A stretch of DNA of 64,000 nucleotides from DATGKG01 sp963783145 (GTDB taxonomy: Bacteria; Desulfobacterota; Binatia; Binatales; Binataceae). Each line of letters starts with the position of its first letter. Within the stretch, counting starts at the first letter, position 1. This document shows positions 55,162 through 63,834 of the stretch, piece after piece. The notes beneath the pieces are model-generated. The model saw only the letters and a list, made by a program, of their open reading frames with translations. It was not told the DNA's origin and made no database searches. Position numbers and translations under genes: made by a program. The stretch is taken from assembly GCA_963783145.1 (NCBI GenBank), contig CAWAMM010000010.1:1-64000 (forward strand), read 5' to 3'.

Positions 55162-55821
55162 TTACACCGGTTTGTGGCGCCGGACCGGTTTCGGCTCGTT
55201 TCGGGGCGCATGCGCGCGGATGAATTCATCGACCAGGTCGCCGACGATCTGCTTTTGATGCAGATTGCCGAGATCGCTCGGCCTGCCTAGCAGGCGCGGC
55301 CACAGGAAATACTCCTTCAGGGTCGCGATCAGCCGCACCGCGGCTTCGAAGGGTTCGGCGACACTGAGCAGCTTGCGATCATTGGCGACCGCGAGCCGCG
55401 CCGCCAGCGGGTGCGCGGCAACCTTGGTAATCTCCTCATAGAAAAGCTGACCGAGATTGCTCTGCCGTGCGCCTTCAGAAATCACCAGACGAAAGGTCTG
55501 CACGGTTTTCGGCTCGCAGAAGGCAGTTGCGAGCTGATCGGCGAAAGCGATTAGCAGCGCGCGGAGCTCGCGCCCGCTCCCACTCACCGGCGCCGGCGGC
55601 ACTCGCACCGGGGAACGCTCGATAAGCGCCTGCACCACATGGACGAACAACTGCTCCTTGCTGCCGAAGTGGCGATACAAGGTCTGTTTCGACATGCGCG
55701 CCTGCGCGGCGATCATATCCATCGAAGCGGTTTGGTAGCCGTGGACGGTGAAAACCTCGAGCGCGACATCGAGGATTTGCGGCGCCTTGGCGGCAGCGCT
55801 TCGGGTGGGACGACCAGCCAT
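55162..55821 (-). CDS. TetR-family transcriptional regulator
   Basis: The 219-residue regulator has an N-terminal TetR helix-turn-helix (ILDVALEVFTVHGYQTASMD then MIAAQARMSKQTLYRHFGSK) followed by a ligand-binding helical domain like the AcrR C-terminal type. It is divergent from a glutathione-S-transferase gene, 154 bp away, and probably represses it. A TACT-N4-AGTA palindrome lies between them. ATG 55821 begins MAGRPTRS, a usual TetR start. Confidence 0.9.
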   Translation of the reverse strand: MAGRPTRSAAAKAPQILDVALEVFTVHGYQTASMDMIAAQARMSKQTLYRHFGSKEQLFVHVVQALIERSPVRVPPAPVSGSGRELRALLIAFADQLATAFCEPKTVQTFRLVISEGARQSNLGQLFYEEITKVAAHPLAARLAVANDRKLLSVAEPFEAAVRLIATLKEYFLWPRLLGRPSDLGNLHQKQIVGDLVDEFIRAHAPRNEPKPVRRHKPV

Positions 55822-55909
55822 TGTTTGAGCTCCACGCAGTTTGCTGCGAGCGAAAAAATTCTCGCCGAGCGCAGGGGGCTTGCCAAGAGCGGTCGAAAGG
55901 ATTAAATCA

Positions 55910-55921
55910 TACTGGGCAGTA
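55910..55921. promoter_or_regulatory. Candidate TetR operator in tetR-gst promoter region
   Basis: TACTGGGCAGTA (arms TACT/AGTA) sits in the divergent space, 53 bp before the GST start, amid AT-rich sequence. The same core recurs at 55116-55127. Confidence 0.4.
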
Positions 55922-55974
55922 CTATTAATGGATAGATAACGCCGCCCTGAAAATCCAGCCAAGGAGATTTTACC

Positions 55975-56622
55975 ATGCCAACATTGTACGGAACTCTGGG
56001 TTCGCCGTTCGTGCGCAAGGCGATCGTCGCGCTCACCGAGAAGGGGATTAAATACGATCATGAACCGGTAGTGCCATTTGGCCCTAATCCCAAATATCGC
56101 AAAATTCATCCGCTCGGGAGAATTCCCGCCTATCGCGACGGCGACCGCGTGCTGCCCGATTCGTCGGTTATCCTCGCGTATCTGGAACGGATCCATCCCG
56201 AGCCACCGCTCTATCCCGCAGAGCCCTACGAATATGCGCGCGCGCTCTGGTACGAGGAGTTCGGCGATGACGGGCTCTCGCCGGTCACGGGTGCGAAGAT
56301 TTTCTTTCCGCGCGTGATCGGGCCCCGCTTCATGAACCGCCCGGCCGACGAAGTCGCGATCCAGAGGACCCTCGACGAGGAGGTGCCGCCGCTGTTCGAC
56401 TACCTCGAACAGGAGGTTGGCGACAAGCCGTTCCTGGTCGCCAATCGCTTCACCGTCGCCGACATCGGCGTGGCAACCCAGTTCGTCAATTTCAAGCTCG
56501 CCGGATGCAGTGTCGATGTGAAGCGATGGCCGCGGCTCGCCGTCTATATCGAGGGCATCCACCAGCGTCCAAGCTTCAAAGCGGTAATCGAAAAAGAGCT
56601 GGCCGCCTTCAAAGCGACCTAG
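55975..56622 (+). CDS. Glutathione S-transferase family protein
   Basis: The 215-residue protein has an N-terminal thioredoxin-like domain (MPTLYGTLGSPFVRKAIVAL; the catalytic Ser/Tyr position appears as GSPFVRK). The glutathione-binding PLGRIPAYRDGDRVLPDSSV-I-LAYLE follows, then a helical C-terminal domain (FTVADIGVATQFVNF). It conjugates or isomerises electrophiles using glutathione. It is divergent from the TetR gene, so likely repressed by it. Confidence 0.92.
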   Translation: MPTLYGTLGSPFVRKAIVALTEKGIKYDHEPVVPFGPNPKYRKIHPLGRIPAYRDGDRVLPDSSVILAYLERIHPEPPLYPAEPYEYARALWYEEFGDDGLSPVTGAKIFFPRVIGPRFMNRPADEVAIQRTLDEEVPPLFDYLEQEVGDKPFLVANRFTVADIGVATQFVNFKLAGCSVDVKRWPRLAVYIEGIHQRPSFKAVIEKELAAFKAT

Positions 56623-56704
56623 CAATCGACGCGGGGTGGCGGTCGCAAGAGCCGCCACCCCGGGCCTTTGTGGTTAACTCTGTGTTCCACCTCTGCCCTG
56701 ACGG

Positions 56705-58057
56705 TCAGGCGTCCTCGGCTTTGATACGACCTTGTTTGATCGCTTTCAGCAGCGCCGCGTGATCACTCTCGGTCTGGTCGGCATAATCGACCGCGAATTT
56801 CACAAGCGCATCGTCAAAGGCCTCGCTCGATCCCAGGTAGCCCGCGATGATCGCGGGGTCGCCGGAACGCGCATGAGCCCGCGAGAGCGACCATCCACAC
56901 GCCTCGGCAAAGTAGGCCAGATCGGTCGGATCGCTGGTGTCCACCGGCATCGGCACTTTCATGTCGCGCAGTTGGCGAACATAGAAATGACGCCCGCTCT
57001 CGGGGTCGACCGTCCAGCCCAGCAGGATATCACTAGCGGCCTGCATCAGGCGTTGGCCCACCACCACGCGCTCGCCGTGATATGCGAATGCGCTCCGTCC
57101 CGCATAGGGTTCCAGCACTGACGCGCGCGCCTCCTTGAGCTGGAGAAACAGCGGGTCTTCGAGGCCATCGGTGAAAAGTGCGGCCTCGCAGTAAGTCCCC
57201 ACACTCCCGACTCCTACAACCTTCAGCGCTATATCCCGCAGTTGATAGCGATCGAAGAGGACGCGAAAGGCCGGCGCGAGTGACTCCCGATATCTACCGA
57301 AGCCGGCCACCATCCGTTCGAAATAAGCCGGCGTTCGCTGTTCGGCCTCATGGAATATCAATGGCGGGTCGTCCCTGATTCGATCTTTACCCCCTTCCGC
57401 CACGGTCGGAAGGATGTGGAGCGGGAGACTTTTGCGGCGCGCCTTCTCGATGGCTTTTCTGCTTCGCGCGTGGGCATCCGGCTGGGGAAGACGTTTCATC
57501 AGCGGCGCGAAGTCGATGCGCTGATACCACACCTCGAGGGCTGCCATCCGCGCATACTCAGCCATCCGTTGGCGATAGGTTTGCAGCGCGGTCCGCGTCG
57601 CTCTCTCGCAATCTTTGGGTTTGGAACCGGCCGAGCGCCCGGCCACCGCGATACTGGCCGCGAGGCGTTTGAGATCCCATTCGAAAGGCGCCGGCAGAGT
57701 TTCATCGAAGTCATTAATGTCGAAGATCAGGTTGCGCTCCGGCGTCGCGAAGGCGCCGAAGTTCATGATGTGGCAGTCGCCGCCGACTTGCACGCGAATT
57801 TGCGCGGTAGGCGTACGCGCTAGATCCCAGGCCATGATCGCCGCCGCGCCACGCAGGAACGTGAACGGCGATTTACTCATGCGCCCGTATCGAATCGGGA
57901 GCAGCTTCGCGATGCGTCCCTGGTCCGACTCAATCAGCAGTTGGATCGGATCGGGCCGGTCGGCGGGAGGTTTCCATCCTGAGTGACTCTTGCGCGATAC
58001 CTTGCTCCGCAAGGCGCGGCCCGCGCTGAGTCGCTCTTCAGCCGAACTAAGAGTCAT
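56705..58057 (-). CDS. DUF2252 protein, kinase-like fold
   Basis: The 450-residue protein shows the DUF2252 hallmarks: RYGRMSKSPFTFLRGAAAIM, QVGGDCHIMNFGAF, LIFDINDFDETLPAPFEWDL and KRLAASI, then VVGVGSVGTYC and QLKEARASVLEPYAG. The G-D-x-H-x-x-N-F and D-I-N-D-F-D-E motifs are reminiscent of a phosphotransferase active site, which supports a kinase-like fold (inference). No substrate is known. ATG 58057 is chosen to drop a low-complexity extension upstream. It follows the FAD oxidoreductase by 20 bp, in the same direction. Confidence 0.85.
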   Translation of the reverse strand: MTLSSAEERLSAGRALRSKVSRKSHSGWKPPADRPDPIQLLIESDQGRIAKLLPIRYGRMSKSPFTFLRGAAAIMAWDLARTPTAQIRVQVGGDCHIMNFGAFATPERNLIFDINDFDETLPAPFEWDLKRLAASIAVAGRSAGSKPKDCERATRTALQTYRQRMAEYARMAALEVWYQRIDFAPLMKRLPQPDAHARSRKAIEKARRKSLPLHILPTVAEGGKDRIRDDPPLIFHEAEQRTPAYFERMVAGFGRYRESLAPAFRVLFDRYQLRDIALKVVGVGSVGTYCEAALFTDGLEDPLFLQLKEARASVLEPYAGRSAFAYHGERVVVGQRLMQAASDILLGWTVDPESGRHFYVRQLRDMKVPMPVDTSDPTDLAYFAEACGWSLSRAHARSGDPAIIAGYLGSSEAFDDALVKFAVDYADQTESDHAALLKAIKQGRIKAEDA

Positions 58058-58077
58058 AGCACTACGATTCAGATATC

Positions 58078-59352
58078 TTAGGGAAGGTGCAGGATCGCGC
58101 CCTGACCCTCGAGGCGATGCTGAAGCTGCTTCACGTCCAGGGCCGCCGGATCGATTCCCGCGCGCACCGACAATGCCGCGGCCGCACCGGCAGCCTCGCC
58201 AGTCGCCATGCAAGGCGGAATCTCCTTGGTCGCGTGATGCACGCGATGGTCGACGGAGATGCATCGGCCCGCGACAATGAGATTCGCGAACTCTTTGGTC
58301 AGCAGCGAGCGATAGGGGATGTAGTAGAGCGATTGGTACTTGGTCCAGTTGCCGGTGATAGCGATGACGTCGTCGCAGGGCTGATCGACCTCGTCGCGAC
58401 CCAGCACATGGCGGCCTACCAGGCGGCGGCTTTCCGTAACACCGAGCTGATCCGCGATATGACAAATGTGTGCGCGCGCGAAGCCGGGAATCTCCGCACG
58501 CATGCTGTCGACCTGCTCCATCACGCGCTTGCGGCAGGCCAGTTCCGCATAGCTGAGGTCGTCGGGGTCGGTCGCATCGATTTTGCGCGCGACGCGCTCA
58601 GTCGCGCCCCATGGCAGCAGCACGCGCCCATCGCCAATAGTGCGGAAGAACCAGCGGCCCTTTTCGATCGCGGCTTCGGCATTCTCGACGCCGCCCATCG
58701 TGAACCATAGCCACGGCAGGACCGATTCCTTTTCGTAGGGCACGCCGGCCGAGGTGAAGATGTCCCCGTCGCCACTCGCATCGATGACGGTTTTTGCGAG
58801 AATCGCGAATCTGCCGGACTTACTCTGGAAGGTCACGCCGGTGATGCGATCGCCCTCGACGATCGCATCGCACGCATAGCTATGAAAGAGCACGCGCGCC
58901 TTAGCTTCCTCGGCCATCGTGCCCAGCGCGAACTTGAATTCCTCGGCATCGTAGGCGACCGAGTAGCGCACTCGATGCGGCCCGTGTCCCCACACCAATC
59001 CCCACTGTTGGTTGTGCGCGATGAGCTTCTCATCGGCGCAGCCCCATTCGCCCCTGGCGGGAAAATGCGCGGCGCCACGTTTTTCCAATCGGTCGGTGAT
59101 CTCCTGGCATAGCCCGCCGATGACCTGGCGGCCGCGCCCGTCATCGAGCGTCAGCAGCAGCGCGATGAGACCGCCGGTGGCGAGGCCGCCCAAGTATCCG
59201 AGTCGCTCGACGAGGATCACTTCGGCGCCGTTGCGCGCCGCCGCCACCGCGGCCGATACCCCGGCCGTACCGCCGCCAATGACGAGGACCTCGGTCTCCG
59301 CCTTCACCGGCGTTTGCCGCGGCGGCTCGCTGATGAACATGGGCCGACTCAC
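58078..59352 (-). CDS. FAD-dependent oxidoreductase (PF12831 type)
   Basis: The 424-residue enzyme has the Rossmann start EVLVIGGGTAGVSAAVAAAR with NGAEVILVERLGYLGGLAT, the family motif GGLATGGLIALLLTLDDG, ASGDGDIFTSAGVPYEKE and a C-terminal NLIVAGRCISVDHRVHH followed by GEAAGAAAALS. Redox substrate is unknown. GTG 59352 or ATG 59340 could start it. It is downstream of a bicupin, 4 bp apart, in the same operon. Confidence 0.88.
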   Translation of the reverse strand: MSRPMFISEPPRQTPVKAETEVLVIGGGTAGVSAAVAAARNGAEVILVERLGYLGGLATGGLIALLLTLDDGRGRQVIGGLCQEITDRLEKRGAAHFPARGEWGCADEKLIAHNQQWGLVWGHGPHRVRYSVAYDAEEFKFALGTMAEEAKARVLFHSYACDAIVEGDRITGVTFQSKSGRFAILAKTVIDASGDGDIFTSAGVPYEKESVLPWLWFTMGGVENAEAAIEKGRWFFRTIGDGRVLLPWGATERVARKIDATDPDDLSYAELACRKRVMEQVDSMRAEIPGFARAHICHIADQLGVTESRRLVGRHVLGRDEVDQPCDDVIAITGNWTKYQSLYYIPYRSLLTKEFANLIVAGRCISVDHRVHHATKEIPPCMATGEAAGAAAALSVRAGIDPAALDVKQLQHRLEGQGAILHLP

Positions 59353-59356
59353 CAGA

Positions 59357-60040
59357 TCATTTCGCGAGCATTTCGACGCCGCCGGTCACGAGGCCGAGCA
59401 CCGTCGCGCCGTGGCGGCTGGTGACAGTGTGGGTGCATCCGTTGGGGCGAAAGTTCATGTCACCGGTCATCACCTCGCCGGACTCATCGGCATTGGATCC
59501 CTCGATGATAAAAATCAGCTCGTCCCCGACGTGGCGATGAAACGGGAGCTTGGCGCCCGCTTCGAAGCGGACGAGCGAGGCGCGACGCTTAGTCTCTTTG
59601 TCGTGCCAGATTGGTTTCTGCTTGACCCCGGGGATCGCATCGGCCCATGGAATATCGCTCAGCACGATCGTCTGCGAACGCGGCGCGCTACCGATTTCGG
59701 TCGCCGGTTCGATGCCGCCGGTGATGATCGCGAACACGGTCGCGCCGGTCTTGCTGGTCACCGAATGGACGCATCCGTTGGGCCGATAGCCGACGCTGCC
59801 CGCGGCGACGGTTCCCGACTCGTCGGAAATCGCGCCCTCGATTACGTAGAGCAGCTCGTCGCCGGCATGCCGATGCATCGGGAGCGTCGCGCCGGGTTCA
59901 AAGCGGGTCAGTTGCGCGCGCCGTTTCGAGGCCGGATCGGACCACAGGGTCTTGGCCTTGATGGTAGCGGACATCGGTTCCCATTCGCGCTCACACACGC
60001 GAATGATTTGCGACGGATTGTTGGACGCGGCGTCGGCCAT
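59357..60040 (-). CDS. Tandem cupin protein (ChrR-like bicupin)
   Basis: The 227-residue protein is two similar cupin domains in tandem (about residues 25-110 and 135-220). Each has the sequence R-F-E-x-G-A-x-L-P-x-H-R-H-x-G-D-E-L-x-x-I-E-G and a later G-x-x-x-x-R-P-N-G-C-x-H. Two histidines, one glutamate and a distal histidine in each would bind metal. The two copies differ in detail, so the duplication is old. It is upstream of the FAD oxidoreductase (4 bp), which suggests a joint pathway. The reaction is unknown. Confidence 0.88.
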   Translation of the reverse strand: MADAASNNPSQIIRVCEREWEPMSATIKAKTLWSDPASKRRAQLTRFEPGATLPMHRHAGDELLYVIEGAISDESGTVAAGSVGYRPNGCVHSVTSKTGATVFAIITGGIEPATEIGSAPRSQTIVLSDIPWADAIPGVKQKPIWHDKETKRRASLVRFEAGAKLPFHRHVGDELIFIIEGSNADESGEVMTGDMNFRPNGCTHTVTSRHGATVLGLVTGGVEMLAK

Positions 60041-60139
60041 AGGTCACCTCCCGAAGCGCGCCTCGGATAGGCCCGAGGCGTCTGCTTCGGTTTTAACTCG
60101 ACAGCCATGCCGAAGTATAGGTCTTGTTGGGAAGAACGC

Positions 60140-60514
60140 TCAGTGAGCGACGGCAATCATTTCGGGATGGTTGCGCGACGGGCGCGCGAGCGGAATCGTA
60201 GGGCTATCGTCGCCGGAAATGCTGACAACTTCCTCGAGCGGCGAAATCGCAATGGTATCGGGTGCGACTAGCACGAGGAGGTCCTGCGCTACCGGTTTCG
60301 CCTTTTCATCGAAGAGCGCGAATTCGACCTTGATCCTCGAAAGCAGCTCCAAATCGTATTCCTGGCCGTGATAGCAGCGCCGGCCCTCGGCGACTGCCAC
60401 CCTGGTTGAAAGGCGCACCTCGGAAACGTCGTACTCGGAAATGCCGAGGCGCGCGGCCGAGGCTCTAAACGTAACAAAGGCGGCGGGCTTCATTATCACT
60501 TCCAACTTCTTCAT
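60140..60514 (-). CDS. PII-like protein
   Basis: The 124-residue protein follows the PII ferredoxin-like fold: MKKLEVIMKPAAFVTFRASA, then GISEYDVSEVRLSTRV, RRCYHGQEYDLELLSRIKVE and FALFDEK. The segment CYHGQEY aligns with the T-loop region LYRGAEY of GlnB/GlnK, so the T-loop Tyr51 position is kept. The 15-20 residues after the core (GDDSPTIPLARPSRNHPEM) are extra. It may bind ATP/ADP or 2-oxoglutarate, but this is inference. It does not adjoin amtB or glnA. Confidence 0.65.
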   Translation of the reverse strand: MKKLEVIMKPAAFVTFRASAARLGISEYDVSEVRLSTRVAVAEGRRCYHGQEYDLELLSRIKVEFALFDEKAKPVAQDLLVLVAPDTIAISPLEEVVSISGDDSPTIPLARPSRNHPEMIAVAH

Positions 60515-61117
60515 TGCGGTACTCCTTACCCGACCAAGCGCGAGTGCTAACGGGTCGCAGACGGTTCGCGTCTTGGCCGAATAGGTGATGGAGCATGAGT
60601 CATGCCCGCGAAAACCTGAGCGGGATTAGCCATTTGTCCGCGTCCCGCCGCGAAGGTTGCGCTTTGAAAGCATCCAGGCGTTGCAACTTGAAATGATCGC
60701 GCCGGCGCAAGGTTTCGGGAGCCATCCGCAGGCAGATATTTCAGACGCTTTTAGGCCTTCCGACTGGTGGCGCGCGAGTTGCTGCATTCACAACCGAGTC
60801 AGGCGATGGGATCTTCGATGCCAAACGGGTTTATGCCGCAGCTGCCGATTGCCAAGGTCGGCCTCACGCTTCCGGCCGCTTCGTTCAAGGTTTATGGCAA
60901 ACCCTATCTGGCATTCAAAGCCGCGACTCCCGCGCGGAGACCAGCGACTCCCAGTGTATCGAAGCCTACGCTCAGGCACTCGCGACCTGCCGTCTATGCG
61001 TTCCTCGGGCGGCTCCTCGTCAGGATGAGATATCCGTATGTTATCGAATCCAGAATTGACCCGCCCGACGGTATTACGCCTCAGGACCTGCTGTCCTGAG
61101 GCAATGGAGATGCATCG
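60515..61117 (+). other. Intergenic, 603 bp, no convincing gene
   Basis: A 110-codon frame at 60767-61099 has unconvincing composition and no ribosome site, so I do not call it. The notable structure is a perfect hairpin just before the stress-protein gene: GCCTCAGGAC (61078-61087) pairs with GTCCTGAGGC (61093-61102) around CTGCT. It ends 3 bp before the GGAGATG ribosome site of that gene and is not followed by T residues, so it is not a simple terminator. Confidence 0.55.
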
Positions 61118-61603
61118 ATGAAAATGCAAAGAATCCTGGTGCCGATCGACTTCTCGTCAGGCTCATTCGCGGCGCTCGAACGCGCCATCGATCTCGCCAG
61201 GGAACACCAATCCGACATCGTCCTGGTACACGTTATCGAACCGCTGCCTTCCGCGACCGGCCGTTGGTCTGACCCGACGCAACTGCTGGAACATTCAGCG
61301 GAGGAAGCTCGCAAGAGACTTGGGTGCGTCGCCGAGCGGATCCGACAAATCCACCCTCGATGTTGCAGCGAACTGCGCTTCGGTTATCCGGCGGAAGCAA
61401 TCTCCGATCTGGCCAAACAGCTGAAGGTCGATCTGATCGTGGTGGCAGCCGGCGCGCAAACCGGACTCTTCCAAAAGATCCTGCGCAGTCTGGCGGAAAA
61501 ATTGGTTCGTCAGGCTCCCTGTCCGGTGCTTGCGGTGCACATCAACAATGGCTCGGATGGAGCTAGTCCCGTAGTGGCCTCGGCCGGTGCGCTGGAGAGC
61601 TAG
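61118..61603 (+). CDS. Universal stress protein (UspA family)
   Basis: The 161-residue protein has the UspA fold: MKMQRILVPIDFSSGSFAAL, SDIVLVHVIEPLPSATGRWS, and the late DLIVVAAGAQTGLFQKILRS followed by LAEKLVRQAPCPVLAVH. The G-x3-G loop resembles ATP-binding types. The upstream hairpin could influence ribosome access. Its stop overlaps the end of the convergent membrane-protein gene. Confidence 0.9.
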   Translation: MKMQRILVPIDFSSGSFAALERAIDLAREHQSDIVLVHVIEPLPSATGRWSDPTQLLEHSAEEARKRLGCVAERIRQIHPRCCSELRFGYPAEAISDLAKQLKVDLIVVAAGAQTGLFQKILRSLAEKLVRQAPCPVLAVHINNGSDGASPVVASAGALES

Positions 61604-63711
61604 CGAAAACCCCGCCACGCATCGAAAGCCGGCATGGCGAACAACTGCGGATAGCGCAGTGCGCCCGGAATTGCCATCGCCACTCCGAATAAGACCAACA
61701 CTCCGCAAATCGCACGCTGATAACGTCCGCCCCGGCGCATCGCCTCGACCGCGCCAAGCGCCAGCCACGGCATGAAAGCCACCCAATAGCGAGGACCGTA
61801 GCAGTATCCCGCACCATAGCCGACCGAGCTCACCGCGATGAGGTAGAGAAACAGCGGTAGCGACATGGTACGCGCCAGCCGCATATCTTCGGCGAGCGGA
61901 AAAAATGCGCGGGCGCAGGCGAGGAATCCGAAGATCGTCCAGGGGGCGTAGAGCAGCAGCCCTTCGACCGGATCGAACAGCGTCTTGATGAGTTGACTCA
62001 TCGGCAGAACCCTTCGATGCAGGGCGAAGTTGTGGGCGATAATCGCCAGGGCCGGAAGTCCCAGCGCCAGCACGGCCGCGATCTTGACGGCGTCCTTCCA
62101 GCGTCGCTCGCGCACCTCTTCGCCAAAGAATCCGGCAGCGACGAGGGCGAACGGGGGTTTCATCGCCGCCGCGGCCCCCGCTGCCAACGCCGCGAGGATC
62201 GGGAGATCCGACAGCAAGGCCCACACTCCCAGTATGATCGCTAATCCGATCGTCGACTCGGCGAAATATGCGCGCGAATACGGCAGCCATGGACTTGCCA
62301 AAAAGAGTATCGAGGCCGCGAGAATCGCCCACCCACGGCTCATCCCGGTTTGACGGCCGACGAAATAGGTCACCACTACGCCCAGCCACGCAATCAGCAT
62401 CAGGATGAATCCCACCTCGGGCTCGACTTCGGCCGCGCGAGGACGCATCAGCGACAACGCCGCGGCAATCAAAACCGGAAACCCCGGCGGATGAACCGAG
62501 ATCTCATAGGTATCAGGGGAGGGCGCAAACTCCGGACGAGGATCACGATGCCAGAGGCCGCCATTGACGCCTTTGATGATTCCCATCGCGCGATGACCGG
62601 TGCGCTGATTGACCACGATAGTGTGGCGATCGAGCCTGGTTTCGCGCGCTATCACGCCGGCCTCCGGCCCACCACGGTCCACATCGTCATAGACCGTCTG
62701 TACATGAAGACTGTGGGTTAGCAGCAGGCCGTTGATCATGACCAGGTAGTGCGGCTCGTCTCCTTGGGTCGCGTGAGGCTCAACCACGTAGAAGCCATGC
62801 CCGGGAACATATTCGAGGCGCGTGACCAGCCAGGTACCGAGCAGCGTCAAACACAGGAACGCGGCGACGCCGGCACTCCGGCGTAGTTCGCGGTCCTGAA
62901 GGTATCCGCCGGGAATCTTCCCGCTCGTGGTGGCGCTGCCGTATCGCCAATCCAGTAGCGTGATTAATGCGAAAGCGAGCAGCACCGCCGCCAGCACACG
63001 AAGCCGAAGGACGTCGCGTAGCAGCGATTCATCGGGCGCAGCCTTGGCGAGTTCCACTCCACGCAAAGCACCCCTTTCGGGGCCAGAGAAGTCCTCCTCG
63101 GCCAAGGGGTTAATTTCGGGCGCGGGAAGGTCGGCCAAATCCTCGCCGATATCGAGCCGATGGGAACCGTTCGGCGGAGCGCCAAAAATCCTGCTTAAGC
63201 TAAGGTCGCGAAAAAACGCGCGCCCGCCACGCGCCCCGCGCGCGCCGCAGCCGATAGCCACGGACTCGTTGGGGTTGACGACTTTGAAATAGACCTCCAA
63301 GGGAGTCCAATTTTCGGCGCTCTCAATGGCGATTGCCGACCCGCGCGTACCCGACACCTGGACTGCGGCGCGACTACCCGGATTCGCGGTCTTCACCAGC
63401 GCGCGGAAGCGATACCAACCAGCCTGTTCGAGGCTTACCGTCTGGCTCCAGTAATTATGGCTGAGGATCCCTATCGTCGTAATCTCAAGGGCCGGCGATG
63501 CGCCCGGGCTACGCTCCCATCCAAAGGAACCCGGCGGCGCGTCGGGACTCATCGTCCAGTGCTCCGGCGCATCATCCGAACCCGCACCGAGGTCGCTATT
63601 AAGGAGGAGGTTTTGCTCTGCCGCGAAGGCAGGAATCGTGACCAAAAGGCTGAGACTTAAAAGCAGCAGCGTAAGACATCTAATGCGCGGGACCGAGGTA
63701 CTTAGGGACAT
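61600..63711 (-). CDS. GT-C-like polytopic membrane glycosyltransferase with N-terminal lectin-like domain
   Basis: The 703-residue protein has a signal-like N-terminus (LTLLLLSLSLLVTIPAFAAE), an extracytoplasmic beta-rich domain (about 30-195, like a carbohydrate-binding/galactose-binding module) and a membrane part with about 10-11 segments from residue 230. The first periplasmic loop carries GDEPHYLVMING, an acidic D-E motif like the ArnT/PMT-type GT-C enzymes. Its role could be transfer of a lipid-linked sugar onto an acceptor. The last four bases overlap the convergent stress-protein gene. Confidence in GT-C is moderate. Confidence 0.65.
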   Translation of the reverse strand: MSLSTSVPRIRCLTLLLLSLSLLVTIPAFAAEQNLLLNSDLGAGSDDAPEHWTMSPDAPPGSFGWERSPGASPALEITTIGILSHNYWSQTVSLEQAGWYRFRALVKTANPGSRAAVQVSGTRGSAIAIESAENWTPLEVYFKVVNPNESVAIGCGARGARGGRAFFRDLSLSRIFGAPPNGSHRLDIGEDLADLPAPEINPLAEEDFSGPERGALRGVELAKAAPDESLLRDVLRLRVLAAVLLAFALITLLDWRYGSATTSGKIPGGYLQDRELRRSAGVAAFLCLTLLGTWLVTRLEYVPGHGFYVVEPHATQGDEPHYLVMINGLLLTHSLHVQTVYDDVDRGGPEAGVIARETRLDRHTIVVNQRTGHRAMGIIKGVNGGLWHRDPRPEFAPSPDTYEISVHPPGFPVLIAAALSLMRPRAAEVEPEVGFILMLIAWLGVVVTYFVGRQTGMSRGWAILAASILFLASPWLPYSRAYFAESTIGLAIILGVWALLSDLPILAALAAGAAAAMKPPFALVAAGFFGEEVRERRWKDAVKIAAVLALGLPALAIIAHNFALHRRVLPMSQLIKTLFDPVEGLLLYAPWTIFGFLACARAFFPLAEDMRLARTMSLPLFLYLIAVSSVGYGAGYCYGPRYWVAFMPWLALGAVEAMRRGGRYQRAICGVLVLFGVAMAIPGALRYPQLFAMPAFDAWRGFR

Positions 63712-63834
63712 GATGGCCGCCTATTATTACTCGGCCACGCGAGGATTAAGCGAATCAATCTGCCGGGTCGACCTGTCGAATGATCAGGTAAAACTTGCGA
63801 ATCAGCGCGCAAACAAGGAATATTTCGCTCCGAG

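Noticed and set aside
60767..61099. 110-codon frame before the stress-protein gene
   Set aside because: No ribosome site, poor composition and overlap with a perfect hairpin; treated as non-coding.
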